A program made the position numbers and the translations under genes. Shown piece after piece: positions 1 to 8,085 of a stretch of DNA of 17,592 nt. The notes below the pieces were generated by a model. It was not told the DNA's origin and did not search any database. It was given only the letters and a program-made list of their open reading frames with translations. The stretch spans positions 1-17,592 of the forward strand of contig CAVJIP010000193.1 in the NCBI GenBank assembly GCA_963649625.1, given 5' to 3'. Positions within the stretch are counted from its first letter, which is position 1. Each line of letters begins with the position of its first letter. This stretch comes from HGM13006 sp963649625 (GTDB taxonomy: Bacteria > Bacillota > Clostridia > Oscillospirales > Oscillospiraceae).

Positions 1-84
1 GTACCACATTGAGATTGTTTCACCTTGATTGGGTCATATCTATTTACATCACAGAGTTTTTTTGCAAAAATTTGATAAAACCCC

Positions 85-113
85 TTTACAAACCCATCTG
101 ACCATGCTATAAT
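85..113 (+). promoter_or_regulatory. Sigma-A-type promoter of the perR-rubrerythrin operon
   Basis: A -35 TTTACA at 85-90 and a -10 TATAAT at 108-113 are separated by 17 bases, so transcription should start near 120. The Per-box-like palindrome lies just downstream of that start, where a bound repressor would block transcription. Positions 1-84 are AT-rich and show no gene. Confidence 0.75.
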
Positions 114-124
114 CGTCTCACAAT

Positions 125-139
125 CAATAATGATTATTA
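125..139. promoter_or_regulatory. Per/Fur-box-like operator
   Basis: The core ATAAT-G-ATTAT (127-137) is a perfect palindrome. Over 15 positions it matches the published PerR box TTATAATnATTATAA at 11 of 14 defined bases. It lies between the predicted transcription start and the GTG start of the PerR-like gene, consistent with autoregulation and control of the downstream rubrerythrin. The match is by eye. Confidence 0.65.
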
Positions 140-160
140 TTTTTATTAAGGAGGTTTCCC

Positions 161-553
161 GTGAAACAGCGATTCAGTAAAAAGCGGGAGGCAATTTATC
201 GCTGCCTGTGCGGCACCAAGTCTCACCCCACCGCTGACTGGGTCTATCAGCAGCTTCGCCCCCACTTCCCCGACCTGAGCCTGGGCACCGTCTATCGGAA
301 TCTCTCCCAGCTCAAGGATGCAGGTCTAATTCAGTCTGTAGGGGTGGTAAACGACCAGGAGCGCTTTGATGCCAACGTGGAGCCTCACACCCACTTTGTC
401 TGCACCCGGTGCGGCGGGGTGCTGGATCTGATGGATGTCACTCTGCCCCCGTCCCTGCTCTCCCAGGCCGAGGAGGTCTCCGGCTGTCTCATTCAGGGGG
501 TGTCCCTGCGACTGATGGGCCTTTGCCCCGGCTGCCGCAGGTCACTTTCGTAA
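161..553 (+). CDS. perR: Fur-family peroxide-responsive repressor, PerR type
   Basis: A 130-residue Fur-family metalloregulator that starts at GTG 161, six bases after AAGGAGG (148-154). The N-terminal winged helix carries HPTADWVY (22-29) and LSLGTVYRNL (39-48), the typical Fur recognition segment. The regulatory-metal ligands of Bacillus subtilis PerR (H37, D85, H91, H93, D104) are matched at identical spacing by H22, D70, H76, H78 and D89; Asp in the RFD motif is the PerR rather than the Fur signature. The structural zinc pairs are C81/C84 and C122/C125. In this family peroxide oxidises the Fe-binding histidines and releases DNA. The next gene, 50 bases on, is a rubrerythrin, a classic PerR target in Clostridia. 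A Per-box-like operator precedes the gene. Fur itself is less likely given these ligands. Confidence 0.85.
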   Translation: MKQRFSKKREAIYRCLCGTKSHPTADWVYQQLRPHFPDLSLGTVYRNLSQLKDAGLIQSVGVVNDQERFDANVEPHTHFVCTRCGGVLDLMDVTLPPSLLSQAEEVSGCLIQGVSLRLMGLCPGCRRSLS

Positions 554-603
554 GCAGCGGGTTTTCCCGTTTCAATTTACATTATTTTTGGAGGTAAATC
601 ATT

Positions 604-1200
604 ATGGCAAAGTATGTATGTTCTGTTTGCGGCTATGTGTATGAGGGAGATTCCCTTCCCGATGATTTCAAATGTCCCCTCTGCGGCGTGGGTGCCGACA
701 AGTTTAAGAAGGTGGAGGGAGAAATGACCCTGGCCGCCGAGCATGAATATGGTGTCTACGACAGCACCGTCAAGAACAACGCCGCCGTATCCGACCAGGA
801 CAAGGTCTATATTCTCGAGCAGCTAAAGGCCAATTTTAACGGCGAATGCTCTGAGGTGGGGATGTATCTGTGCATGGCCCGAATCGCCCATCGTGAGGGC
901 TATCCCGAGATCGGCCTGTACTGGGAGAAGGCCGCCTATGAGGAGGCGGAGCACGCCGCCAAGTTTGCGGAGTTGCTGGGCACCGAGCTGGAGCCCTCTA
1001 TGACCTCCTCCACCGAGAAAAACCTGGCCTGGCGGGTGGACTGCGAATACGGTGCCACCGAGGGCAAGGTGGAGCTGGCCACGGTGGCCAAGAAAAACGG
1101 CCTGGATGCTATCCATGACACCGTCCATGAGATGGCCCGGGACGAGGCCCGGCATGGAAAGGCCCTGGCCGGACTGCTCAAGCGGTATTTTGGGAAGTAA
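604..1200 (+). CDS. rbr: Reverse rubrerythrin (rubredoxin domain N-terminal)
   Basis: A 198-residue cytoplasmic peroxidase of anaerobes that reduces hydrogen peroxide to water. The rubredoxin FeS4 domain is at the N-terminus (C6, C9, C24, C27), the reverse of classical rubrerythrin order. The ferritin-like four-helix diiron domain follows from about residue 60, with metal-binding segments GECSEVGMY, EEAEHA and DEARH. The ATG at 604 follows GGAGG (590-594). It sits 50 bases after the PerR-like gene with no terminator between them, so the two should be co-transcribed. In Clostridium acetobutylicum, reverse rubrerythrins are strongly oxygen-induced and PerR-controlled, so the same regulation is expected here. 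A strong hairpin terminator follows. Confidence 0.93.
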   Translation: MAKYVCSVCGYVYEGDSLPDDFKCPLCGVGADKFKKVEGEMTLAAEHEYGVYDSTVKNNAAVSDQDKVYILEQLKANFNGECSEVGMYLCMARIAHREGYPEIGLYWEKAAYEEAEHAAKFAELLGTELEPSMTSSTEKNLAWRVDCEYGATEGKVELATVAKKNGLDAIHDTVHEMARDEARHGKALAGLLKRYFGK

Positions 1201-1230
1201 ATCCTTGAATCCTCACAACCGAATGTTCTG

Positions 1231-1289
1231 AAAAGAAAAAGTCGTGAAAATCCGGTTTGTCATCGGATTTTCACGACTTGATTTTCTTA
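1231..1289. terminator. Bidirectional rho-independent terminator
   Basis: A perfect 16-bp stem (1239-1254 with 1264-1279) has a 9-base loop. It is followed on the plus strand by GATTTTCTT and on the minus strand by TTTTCTTTTC. It lies between the convergent rubrerythrin gene and the solute-binding-protein gene, so it can end transcription from both sides. Confidence 0.9.
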
Positions 1290-1338
1290 TACGCTTACAC
1301 CGTTCACTTTAAGGCTGCCACTTTTGGTGCAAGTCAGC

Positions 1339-3099
1339 TTACTCTGCGTGATTCTCCATATAGCGGTCATAGGCCTGCTGGTACAGCTCCACGCACCGGC
1401 CAATATTCATGCTCTCCAGCTTGCCCACAAAATCGGTGTCATAGCTGTCAAAGCTGAAATCGCCGATAATGTACTTGGCAATGGATTCCTTCAGGAAGGT
1501 CTCCACATCGGAGTAGATGGAGGCGTACTCGGCCTTCTCATCCATGTTCAGCATTTCATTGCTGGGCAGGGCTCTGGAGTAGTCCAGATCAGCCTCCAGC
1601 CAGTCGTCAAAGGCAGACAGCTGGAGCTGGGTGTAGTTGGAGGCTCCCCGAAGGGCATCATAGATGGTGCCCATGCCGTCAATCACATGGAGGGCCACGG
1701 AATCCCGATAGGAATAGCCGTCCGGGTTATTCATAATCAGATCGGTGAACTCAGGCTTGCCCTCAGCGTTATAGGCGAAGGTCACGTCCTCCACTCCGTA
1801 GTTGGCCAGCAGAATGCCGTCGGTGGTGTAAAGGTAGTCGCAGAGCTGAACGGCCAGCTCCGGGTCGGGGCAGGTGGTGGTGATGCTCCAGCGGGAGTTG
1901 TCCACGGCGGTGTGGTGGAACTCGGTGGGATAGCTTTTGCCGCCCTCCTCCAGGGTAACCGGGGCAATGGCACGCACCACAAAGTTGGGATCCTCGCTGA
2001 GCTCGGCATAGGTGGTCATGGTGCCCACTTCGTTGTAATACAGGGCCACCTGGCCGGAGCCGATCATATCGGTGCCGTCAAACATAATCTCGTTGGCGTA
2101 GTTGTAATAGTCGGCATAGATCAGGCCCTCGGCATACCACTTCGCCATCAGCTCCAGGTAATCCTGATAGCCCTGCTCCAGGGGGCCGAACTTAATGGTG
2201 CCGTCCTCCACATAGAAGGTGCTGCCAATGCCGAAGCCGCCGGTGACAAAGTCGTTCATGCCGGAAACAGGCAGCACAAAGGCGGAATTGGCTCCCTTCT
2301 CAGTCTTAAAGGCAGTCAGTACATCATGGAGCTGGTCGTAGGTTTTGGGCATATCCAAGCCCAGGTCGTCCAGCCAGTCCTGACGGATAAAGTAGCCCTT
2401 GTCGCCCCGGCCTCCGTACTTGGTATAATCATAGAGGCTATAGAAGGCCACCAGATTCCCCTCGGGGGTAGACACTTCATTGAAAATCTGGGAATCCGAA
2501 TGGATAATGGCCGCATAGTGGGGCATGGAATCCTCATAGTCCAGAAGATTTACAAAAATCTCCTCATCCAGAGCCGCATCGGGGCCTGCGGTATACAGGC
2601 CGGCTGCGCCGTTCATAATGCCCGGGAAGTCCCCGGAGGCGGCCATCAGATTAAACTGATCCATCTGGGTAAAGAAGTTGGCCATCTGGAAGTGAATGCC
2701 CACGCCGGTGCGGGCCTGAAGCTCCGCATAAGTCTCGTTGGAGTTGGCCAGATCCTCCACCTGGGAAACCGTACCCGGGGCCGCCATCCACACCTCAAAG
2801 GTGGTGGAGCCGTCGGACAGGGGCAGATCTGCGGGTTCCATATCCTTTACAATGTCCGAAATGGGACGATCCTCCCCGTAGGTACCGGCGGGAGCTGCCG
2901 CAGTCTCGCTGTCTTCTGCATCGGAAGCCGCCTGGACAGGTGTCTGGGTGTCATTTTCCGCAGGAGCCGCCGCCTGGGTTTTCTCCGGCTCTGTGCTGCC
3001 GGAGGCCGTAGAGGCCCCTGTGCTTGTGCCGCTGCCGCCGCAGGCCGCCAGGGAGCATACCATGGCCAGGGCCAGCAGAATGGATAGGATTTTCTTCAT
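1339..3099 (-). CDS. Extracellular solute-binding lipoprotein
   Basis: A 586-residue secreted protein anchored by lipid. ATG 3099 is preferred to an upstream in-frame start at 3135 because it follows AGGAGG and opens the signal peptide MKKILSILLALAMVCSLAAC, with lipobox LAAC and C20 as the lipidated cysteine. A Ser/Thr/Gly/Ala/Glu-rich tether runs to about residue 75. The rest has the length and look of large type-2 periplasmic-binding-fold proteins of ABC importers, such as oligosaccharide or LplA-like binders. No permease or ATPase gene is in the window, so the substrate is unknown. It starts 19 bases after the ferredoxin-flavoprotein gene and should be co-transcribed with it. It may capture that enzyme's substrate or a related compound; this pairing is inference. 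Transcription should end at the 1239-1279 terminator. Confidence 0.85.
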   Translation of the reverse strand: MKKILSILLALAMVCSLAACGGSGTSTGASTASGSTEPEKTQAAAPAENDTQTPVQAASDAEDSETAAAPAGTYGEDRPISDIVKDMEPADLPLSDGSTTFEVWMAAPGTVSQVEDLANSNETYAELQARTGVGIHFQMANFFTQMDQFNLMAASGDFPGIMNGAAGLYTAGPDAALDEEIFVNLLDYEDSMPHYAAIIHSDSQIFNEVSTPEGNLVAFYSLYDYTKYGGRGDKGYFIRQDWLDDLGLDMPKTYDQLHDVLTAFKTEKGANSAFVLPVSGMNDFVTGGFGIGSTFYVEDGTIKFGPLEQGYQDYLELMAKWYAEGLIYADYYNYANEIMFDGTDMIGSGQVALYYNEVGTMTTYAELSEDPNFVVRAIAPVTLEEGGKSYPTEFHHTAVDNSRWSITTTCPDPELAVQLCDYLYTTDGILLANYGVEDVTFAYNAEGKPEFTDLIMNNPDGYSYRDSVALHVIDGMGTIYDALRGASNYTQLQLSAFDDWLEADLDYSRALPSNEMLNMDEKAEYASIYSDVETFLKESIAKYIIGDFSFDSYDTDFVGKLESMNIGRCVELYQQAYDRYMENHAE

Positions 3100-3118
3100 G
3101 TTTCGTTTCCTCCTGTAC

Positions 3119-4903
3119 TTAGGATACAAATTCAATGGCCTTCTCCGCCGCCAGATACCCGCTGCACATGGCGTAGGTCATGGCGGAAAGATAGCTTTCA
3201 ATATACTGTACCCCCACATCGCCGGGGAGCATAATGCCCCGGGTGTTGTCGCCGCAGGCATAGAGGCCGGGAATGGGGCTGTCGTCAGGCCGCAGCACAT
3301 TGGTGTTCTCGTCAATGGTCATGCCGCCCACGGCATTCTCCTGGAACATCTTCATAATAATGGCGTAGAAGGGGCCCTTCTCAAAGGGATGGGGCTTGGG
3401 CATATCCCCCATGGGGAACATCATGTCGTCCTCATCGTCCCCACCGGGAGGAGGTGGCATAGCACCCTCCTGGTCGTCCCCACCGGGAGGAGGCCCGAAG
3501 GGATTGGAGATTCGGCCTGCCTTTACGTCATTGTTGTACTGCATAATATAGGTGAGAAATTCCGCCTTGTGGAAGCCCAGCTTGTCTGCCAGCTCCTCCA
3601 GAGTGTCCGCCTTGACGGTGGAGCCGTCCCGAAGCTCGTTGTTCAGGTCCCGCTCCCAGTGGCGGAAGGCCCGCAGCTCGTCCGGGTCGGTGCTCTGGAG
3701 GCCCTTACGGATTGCCTCGTCAAAGGAGGCCTGGTCGGTAATGCTCCAGGCGATCCAGCCGGGCTGGTCTACCAGGCCGCCGATTTCGTGCATTCCCATC
3801 TCCATGGGCATCTCCTGGCCGTATTTGTTCACCTGGACGGAGGTTCCTCCCCGGAGCAGACTCAGCACCCCGTAGCTGAAGGGATGGTGCATGGGGCCGA
3901 ACATGGCTGCCCGCTTGTTCACATAGTCAATGTTTGCCCCGATTTCCTCGCACATGGTGATGCCGTCCCCGGTACAGGTGGCGCAGGCGTAGATATGCAC
4001 CGGCTCCTTGCCCTCATTCTGATAAAAAATGGGCTGCATCTTGTTCATGATTTCCTTGCTCCGGCTGTAGGAGCCAGCACAGACCAGGGTGGCCTTGGCC
4101 CGTACCTCCACCTCTCCGCCGGGATCCTGGGCCAGGGCCCCAACTACCGCACCCTTTTCATCGGTGAGCAGCTTCACCGCCTGGGTATTCACCAGAATCT
4201 GGCCGCCATATTCTTTAATTGCATCCGTGAGAATATTGCAGATGGCCCAGCCGCTTTCTCCGGGGCCGCAGGAGGGGTCGGAGCGGAGGCTGTCAATGGG
4301 GTAGGGATAGTTTTTCAGGAAATCATCCTGGACGCTGGGCTTGCCCATCCGGTCAACCCCCCACTTAAAGCCCTTTTCCATGTTGCCGGAATCAATGAGC
4401 CAGTTGGCCAGGTCTACGTTGGCATCCAGCAGCCGCCGGGCCAGCTCGTTGTTGCACTTGCCCTGGGTCATCCGCTGGAACTTCTGAAACATTTTCTCCC
4501 GCTTGTCGGGAAGACCCGCCGCCTCATGCCACTTGGAATAATGCACCCGCATCATGTGGCCAAAGTAGGCACTGCCGCCGGTCTCGAAGTTCTTCTCCAG
4601 CACCACTACCTTTTTCCCTGCATGGGCCGCCTTGGCCGCCGCCGTCAGGCCGGAGGCACCGCCGCCGATCACCAGAATGTCGCAGGTCAGATCCTTCTTC
4701 TCATGGGGAGCAGGAGGCTCCGGTTTCTTTTCCAGGTCATAGATGGCCCCGTTGTGACAGTGCTGGGCGCAGGTGCCGCAGGAGACGCACTTGTCCGCAT
4801 CAATCTGATAGGTGGAGAAATTCATGCGAATGGCCCCGGCGGGACAGTACAGCTCACAGGTATGACATCCCGAGCAGATTTCCTGTTTAATATGATACGC
4901 CAT
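3119..4903 (-). CDS. Ferredoxin-domain FAD-dependent oxidoreductase, fumarate-reductase-like
   Basis: A 594-residue soluble flavoprotein. Residues 1-55 hold a 2[4Fe-4S] ferredoxin domain (C10, C13, C16, C20 and C39, C42, C45, C49). A dinucleotide-binding GGGASG at 80-85 followed by VVVLEK binds FAD, and the rest resembles the fumarate reductase/succinate dehydrogenase flavoprotein superfamily, including FGPMHHPFSYG and a C-terminal GLYACGDNTRG FAD-contact segment. Such enzymes commonly reduce activated C=C bonds; electrons could enter through the Fe-S clusters. The substrate is unknown. There is no signal peptide, so it is cytoplasmic. An odd Pro/Gly/Asp/Met-rich insert occupies about residues 466-505. 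The ATG at 4903 has a moderate ribosome site (GAAAGGGTG). It leads an operon with the solute-binding lipoprotein and is divergent from the LysR gene. Confidence 0.85.
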   Translation of the reverse strand: MAYHIKQEICSGCHTCELYCPAGAIRMNFSTYQIDADKCVSCGTCAQHCHNGAIYDLEKKPEPPAPHEKKDLTCDILVIGGGASGLTAAAKAAHAGKKVVVLEKNFETGGSAYFGHMMRVHYSKWHEAAGLPDKREKMFQKFQRMTQGKCNNELARRLLDANVDLANWLIDSGNMEKGFKWGVDRMGKPSVQDDFLKNYPYPIDSLRSDPSCGPGESGWAICNILTDAIKEYGGQILVNTQAVKLLTDEKGAVVGALAQDPGGEVEVRAKATLVCAGSYSRSKEIMNKMQPIFYQNEGKEPVHIYACATCTGDGITMCEEIGANIDYVNKRAAMFGPMHHPFSYGVLSLLRGGTSVQVNKYGQEMPMEMGMHEIGGLVDQPGWIAWSITDQASFDEAIRKGLQSTDPDELRAFRHWERDLNNELRDGSTVKADTLEELADKLGFHKAEFLTYIMQYNNDVKAGRISNPFGPPPGGDDQEGAMPPPPGGDDEDDMMFPMGDMPKPHPFEKGPFYAIIMKMFQENAVGGMTIDENTNVLRPDDSPIPGLYACGDNTRGIMLPGDVGVQYIESYLSAMTYAMCSGYLAAEKAIEFVS

Positions 4904-4936
4904 ATGTATTCACCCTTTCCGTTATGTTATGAAAAT

Positions 4937-4966
4937 ATTATACACCAGAAATAATTTCGTTACCAA
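4937..4966 (-). promoter_or_regulatory. Promoter of the flavoprotein/solute-binding-protein operon
   Basis: On the minus strand TTGGTA (4961-4966) and TATAAT (4937-4942) are separated by 18 bases. A short palindrome GAAATAATTTC (4948-4958) lies in the spacer. The -35 sits in CGGCATTGG (4963-4971), a nonamer repeated at the same place in the promoter of the second flavoprotein gene. Confidence 0.7.
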
Positions 4967-5010
4967 TGCCGTTTGTGCAGTCACTGATACCTGTCAGAGC
5001 ATACCACATC

Positions 5011-5039
5011 TTGCGCCCAAGTGGAAAATATGTTAAAAT
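5011..5039 (+). promoter_or_regulatory. Promoter of the LysR gene
   Basis: TTGCGC (5011-5016) and TAAAAT (5034-5039) have a 17-base spacer and an extended -10 TG at 5031-5032. An in-frame ATG at 5038 overlaps this -10 and would be untranscribed, which supports the downstream TTG start at 5074. It diverges from the flavoprotein promoter 45 bases away. Confidence 0.6.
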
Positions 5040-5073
5040 GATACTATCTTGCCTAGGAAAGCGGGGAAAGCTC

Positions 5074-5997
5074 TTGGATTTGACACAGCTTCACCAGTTT
5101 ATTACCGTGGCGGAATGTCAAAACGTCAGTCAGGCCGCCCACAAGCTCTATATCACCCAGCCCGCCCTGAGCCGCTCCATCAGCCGCCTGGAGTCGGAGC
5201 TGGAGGTTCGCCTCTTTGACCGAAAGTCCAACTCCCTGATTCTCAACGAAAGCGGGAAGATTTTCCTTCAGCACGTTTCCGCCGGACTGGACGCTATTAA
5301 CGCAGGGGTTCATGCGGTGCGCCAGAAGAACAACAACCGGCGGGTGTTGGTGTCCAACTATATCTTTTTGGACGACTTCGCCTCCTTCTGTGACCGATGT
5401 CTCACCGCCTTTCCCGATGTGGATCTGGCCTGCTTTGACGGCACCCGCACCGTCTCCGACTATCCCATCGACACCGCCCCGGATCTGGTGATTATCCCCC
5501 GGCAGGACTTCCGGGGCTACACCGTGGCCAAGGCCTACACGGAGCCCTGGTGCGTCATGTTCCACGCAAACTATCCCTTCCGCTCGGACTGTGACGGAAC
5601 CGGCATCACCCGGGCCCAGCTCAATCAGGAGTCCATTATTTTCGACAATTCCCCCTATGACCGGCAGATGCTCGCTCAAATCTTTCCGCAGCTGCCCGCC
5701 GGGCTCCGCTTTGCCGCCCAGCCCGATGAATCCCGCATTGCCATCAACCGATGTCGAAACCTGGGCATCGTGCCGGTGGCGGCCTATCGCTCCTTAAAGC
5801 TACGGGTGCCGGATACCCCCATCCGGGCCATGTCCATCCGGGACATGAGGCTGGAGCGGACGGTTTACCTGAGCCATCGGGCCGGCTTTCTCGGCAGTGC
5901 GGAGGACTACGCCATTTTGGAGCTGCTGGACCGGCACATTGACCGGGAACTGCAGGCTGTGGCCGCCATCCGGGCCAAGGGCTTTGAATGCCCATAA
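5074..5997 (+). CDS. LysR-family transcriptional regulator
   Basis: A 307-residue regulator counted from TTG 5074. That start is chosen because LysR proteins begin just before their helix-turn-helix (here LDLTQLHQFITVAE) and because upstream in-frame ATGs fall in or before the promoter. Translation could begin up to 36 codons earlier if another promoter exists. The winged helix spans about residues 3-62 and includes QAAHKLYITQPALSRSISRL and LFDRKSNSLILNESG. The rest is a type-2 periplasmic-fold effector domain. It diverges from one ferredoxin-flavoprotein operon and converges on the paralogous one, and the two flavoprotein promoters share a motif. It is therefore the likely regulator of both, perhaps responding to their substrate; this is inference. 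Confidence 0.9.
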   Translation: MDLTQLHQFITVAECQNVSQAAHKLYITQPALSRSISRLESELEVRLFDRKSNSLILNESGKIFLQHVSAGLDAINAGVHAVRQKNNNRRVLVSNYIFLDDFASFCDRCLTAFPDVDLACFDGTRTVSDYPIDTAPDLVIIPRQDFRGYTVAKAYTEPWCVMFHANYPFRSDCDGTGITRAQLNQESIIFDNSPYDRQMLAQIFPQLPAGLRFAAQPDESRIAINRCRNLGIVPVAAYRSLKLRVPDTPIRAMSIRDMRLERTVYLSHRAGFLGSAEDYAILELLDRHIDRELQAVAAIRAKGFECP

Positions 5998-6009
5998 AAT
6001 CCACAAACT

Positions 6010-6033
6010 GCCAAGGGTGCCCCGGCCCTTGGC
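6010..6033. repeat. Inverted repeat between convergent genes
   Basis: GCCAAGGG (6010-6017) and CCCTTGGC (6026-6033) form an 8-bp stem just after the LysR stop. No U-tract follows, so termination is possible but not clear. Confidence 0.45.
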
Positions 6034-6075
6034 TGGGACACCCTGGATTTCCCTCCCAAATACAAGGTAACGCAG

Positions 6076-6107
6076 CTGGCCCCGTTCCGGTGAAGGAACG
6101 GGGCCAG
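6076..6107. terminator. GC-rich hairpin between convergent LysR and flavoprotein genes
   Basis: A perfect 13-bp stem (6076-6088 with 6095-6107) has a 6-base loop. It lies between the LysR stop and the end of the second flavoprotein gene. Neither strand has a long U-tract; the minus strand continues with a mixed sequence. The position favours a shared terminator, but intrinsic strength is uncertain. Confidence 0.55.
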
Positions 6108-6134
6108 GCTTTGCCCTACTGTATTCTTATCCTG

Positions 6135-7895
6135 TTATTTGGTCAGGTACTCGGCGCAGCTCTGGGCGGAGAGATAGCCCCCGTCCACCGCCCATTGGTA
6201 GTCGGTGAAGGCCTTCATCCGATAGTCCCCGGGCTTGCCCGCATTGGCCTGCACCCCGGAGGCGTTGTCTCCCGCCGCATAGAAGCCGGGAATCACGCCG
6301 GATTTGTCCCCCTTGTACACCTGGCACTTGGGGTCTACCAGCACGCCGCCAAAGGCACCGTCTGTGGCCATTTTCCCGAAGATGGCGTAGAAGGGGCCCT
6401 GGGTAATGGCCTTGAGATTTCTGGGATTTTTGCCGAAGTCCTCGTCCAGGCCCTTTTCGCACATCTGATTGTAGCGGGCCACCTCCTGGAGGAAGGGCTC
6501 CTTCTCGATGCCTGCCTGATCGGCCAGATCCTCCAGGGTGTCCGCCACAAACAGGGAAACCCCATTGTGGGAGTCCAGCTCCTCCTGGAAGTCCTGCCGC
6601 CAGCGCTTGAGATACTCGCCCTCAATGCCGCCCCGGGTGCGGATACCCTCGGCCATGGTGGCCTCCAGGGTGGGGGTGTCATAAATGGTATAGACCATAC
6701 GCCGGGGTTGGAAGCAGATGGGGGCCGCACCGCCGCCCATGGCCCCCTCGTTGTAGAACCGCTTGCCCTTGAGATTTACGGTCATTTGATTGCCGCTCAT
6801 CTGGGCGTAGAAGCCTGCAAAGGTAAAGGGATGATGCACCGGGCCAAACAGGTTGATGCAGAAGGCATCGTAGTCCACATAGGCCCCGCAGCTCTCTCCC
6901 AGCTCCACCACATCGCCGGTGTCCGTGGGGGCGGCAAACCGGTGGACATACTCGCAGTTGGGATTCTCCTTTTCATCCGGGAAGAACCAGGGAATAAACC
7001 GCCGCAGCAGCGCATCATTGTGGGTATAGCTGCCGGAGGAGCAGATCACCGCCTTGCACTTAATATGTACCTCTCCGCCGGGATCCTGGGCAATCACCCC
7101 GGATACCGCCCCCTTCTCATCGGTGAGGATTTTCTTGGCGGCGCATTGGGTTATCAGCCGAATACCGTACTTGGGGAACTGGCGTACCATAGTCTCAATC
7201 AGGAAACTGCCGCCCTTGCCGGGGCCGATGGAGCCATCGGTGGACTTCTGGTTAAAGAAAATCCGCTCCTCCGTCAGGCTCTTGACCTTTTTGCCCCGAA
7301 CCTCCGTCTCCACCAGATAGGGCTGCACCTCAGGCATCTCCAGAAGCCAGTCGTTTAGCTGTTTTCCGGCCTCCCTGGCATTGGCAATCAGCCGCTGATC
7401 CAGCTTTTCCAAAAAGCTCTTGTCCGGCATAGGAGGCCCACCGGGGCCACCATCCGGGCCGCCGGGACCACCGGGCCCGCCGGGACCACCATCCGGGTCA
7501 CCGGGGCCGCCAGGCCCGCCGGGGCCGCCCATTCCGCCGCTGCTGATGGAAAAGCCCGCAAACCAGCCGCTGCCGCCGTAGCGCTTGGCCTTTTCCAGCA
7601 CAATGATCTTCTTGCCGGTAAGCTCCGCCAGCTTCACTGCCGCCACGGTTCCGCCCGCTCCGGCCCCGATCACCACACAGTCCGCCTCCAGCTCCAGAGG
7701 CGCATGGGGCGTGACTGTCTCCGGCCGGCCGGTATCAATGGCACTGACGTTGCAGACCTCCACACATTTTCCGCACTCTACACACTTCTCCGGGTCAATC
7801 TGATACTGGGTTCCCTTGTAGTCAATGGCGTGCGTGGGACATTCCAGAGCACAGTAATGACAGCCCAGACAGAAGGATTTGATTTGATAAGCCAT
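6135..7895 (-). CDS. Ferredoxin-domain FAD-dependent oxidoreductase, second paralog
   Basis: A 586-residue paralog of the protein at 3119-4903. The N-terminal 2[4Fe-4S] ferredoxin domain has C9, C12, C15, C19 and C38, C41, C44, C48. The FAD motif GAGAGG is at 77-82, and GPVHHPFTFAG and GFYAAGDNASG match the fumarate-reductase-like superfamily. No signal peptide is seen. A collagen-like Gly-Gly-Pro-rich insert (about residues 120-156) sits soon after the FAD-binding segment, a different place from the low-complexity insert in the paralog, so the two inserts arose separately. The ATG at 7895 follows GGGAGG on the minus strand. It is transcribed alone, with a promoter resembling that of the paralog. 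The substrate is unknown; reduction of an activated double bond is the family expectation. Confidence 0.85.
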   Translation of the reverse strand: MAYQIKSFCLGCHYCALECPTHAIDYKGTQYQIDPEKCVECGKCVEVCNVSAIDTGRPETVTPHAPLELEADCVVIGAGAGGTVAAVKLAELTGKKIIVLEKAKRYGGSGWFAGFSISSGGMGGPGGPGGPGDPDGGPGGPGGPGGPDGGPGGPPMPDKSFLEKLDQRLIANAREAGKQLNDWLLEMPEVQPYLVETEVRGKKVKSLTEERIFFNQKSTDGSIGPGKGGSFLIETMVRQFPKYGIRLITQCAAKKILTDEKGAVSGVIAQDPGGEVHIKCKAVICSSGSYTHNDALLRRFIPWFFPDEKENPNCEYVHRFAAPTDTGDVVELGESCGAYVDYDAFCINLFGPVHHPFTFAGFYAQMSGNQMTVNLKGKRFYNEGAMGGGAAPICFQPRRMVYTIYDTPTLEATMAEGIRTRGGIEGEYLKRWRQDFQEELDSHNGVSLFVADTLEDLADQAGIEKEPFLQEVARYNQMCEKGLDEDFGKNPRNLKAITQGPFYAIFGKMATDGAFGGVLVDPKCQVYKGDKSGVIPGFYAAGDNASGVQANAGKPGDYRMKAFTDYQWAVDGGYLSAQSCAEYLTK

Positions 7896-7933
7896 AGCTT
7901 GTCCTCCCTTTCTTCATATCTTGAATCCTTACT

Positions 7934-7963
7934 ATTATACCCGAAACCCTGCTCCCTTGCCAA
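7934..7963 (-). promoter_or_regulatory. Promoter of the second flavoprotein gene
   Basis: On the minus strand TTGGCA (7958-7963) and TATAAT (7934-7939) are separated by 18 bases. The -35 lies in CGGCATTGG (7960-7968), identical in sequence and placement to the promoter at 4937-4966. Between here and 8085 no gene or other clear signal is seen. Confidence 0.75.
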
Positions 7964-8085
7964 TGCCGATTTACCTGCCTGCCATGCCTTTTATGTTATA
8001 ACGCTCAGCCGGCCCTTGTATCATCGGCTCTCATGCCCTACGCCATCCGAAAGGGCTGCGATACCGCCATAAATCTGCAAAGGGC

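Noticed and set aside
1324..3087. Long plus-strand frame opposite the solute-binding protein
   Set aside because: It mirrors GC-rich codons of the real minus-strand gene, has no ribosome site, and is Gly/His/Val-rich as expected for antisense frames. The same applies to 2948-4954, 5988-7358 and 10470-11393.
4966..5073. N-terminal extension of the LysR protein to an upstream ATG at 4966 or 5038
   Set aside because: These codons lie at or upstream of the predicted promoter and add sequence not typical of LysR N-termini.
7430..7540. Possible CRISPR array or tandem DNA repeat in the GGP-rich stretch
   Set aside because: The repeats are short, in frame and encode Gly/Pro in a conserved enzyme; there are no spacers.
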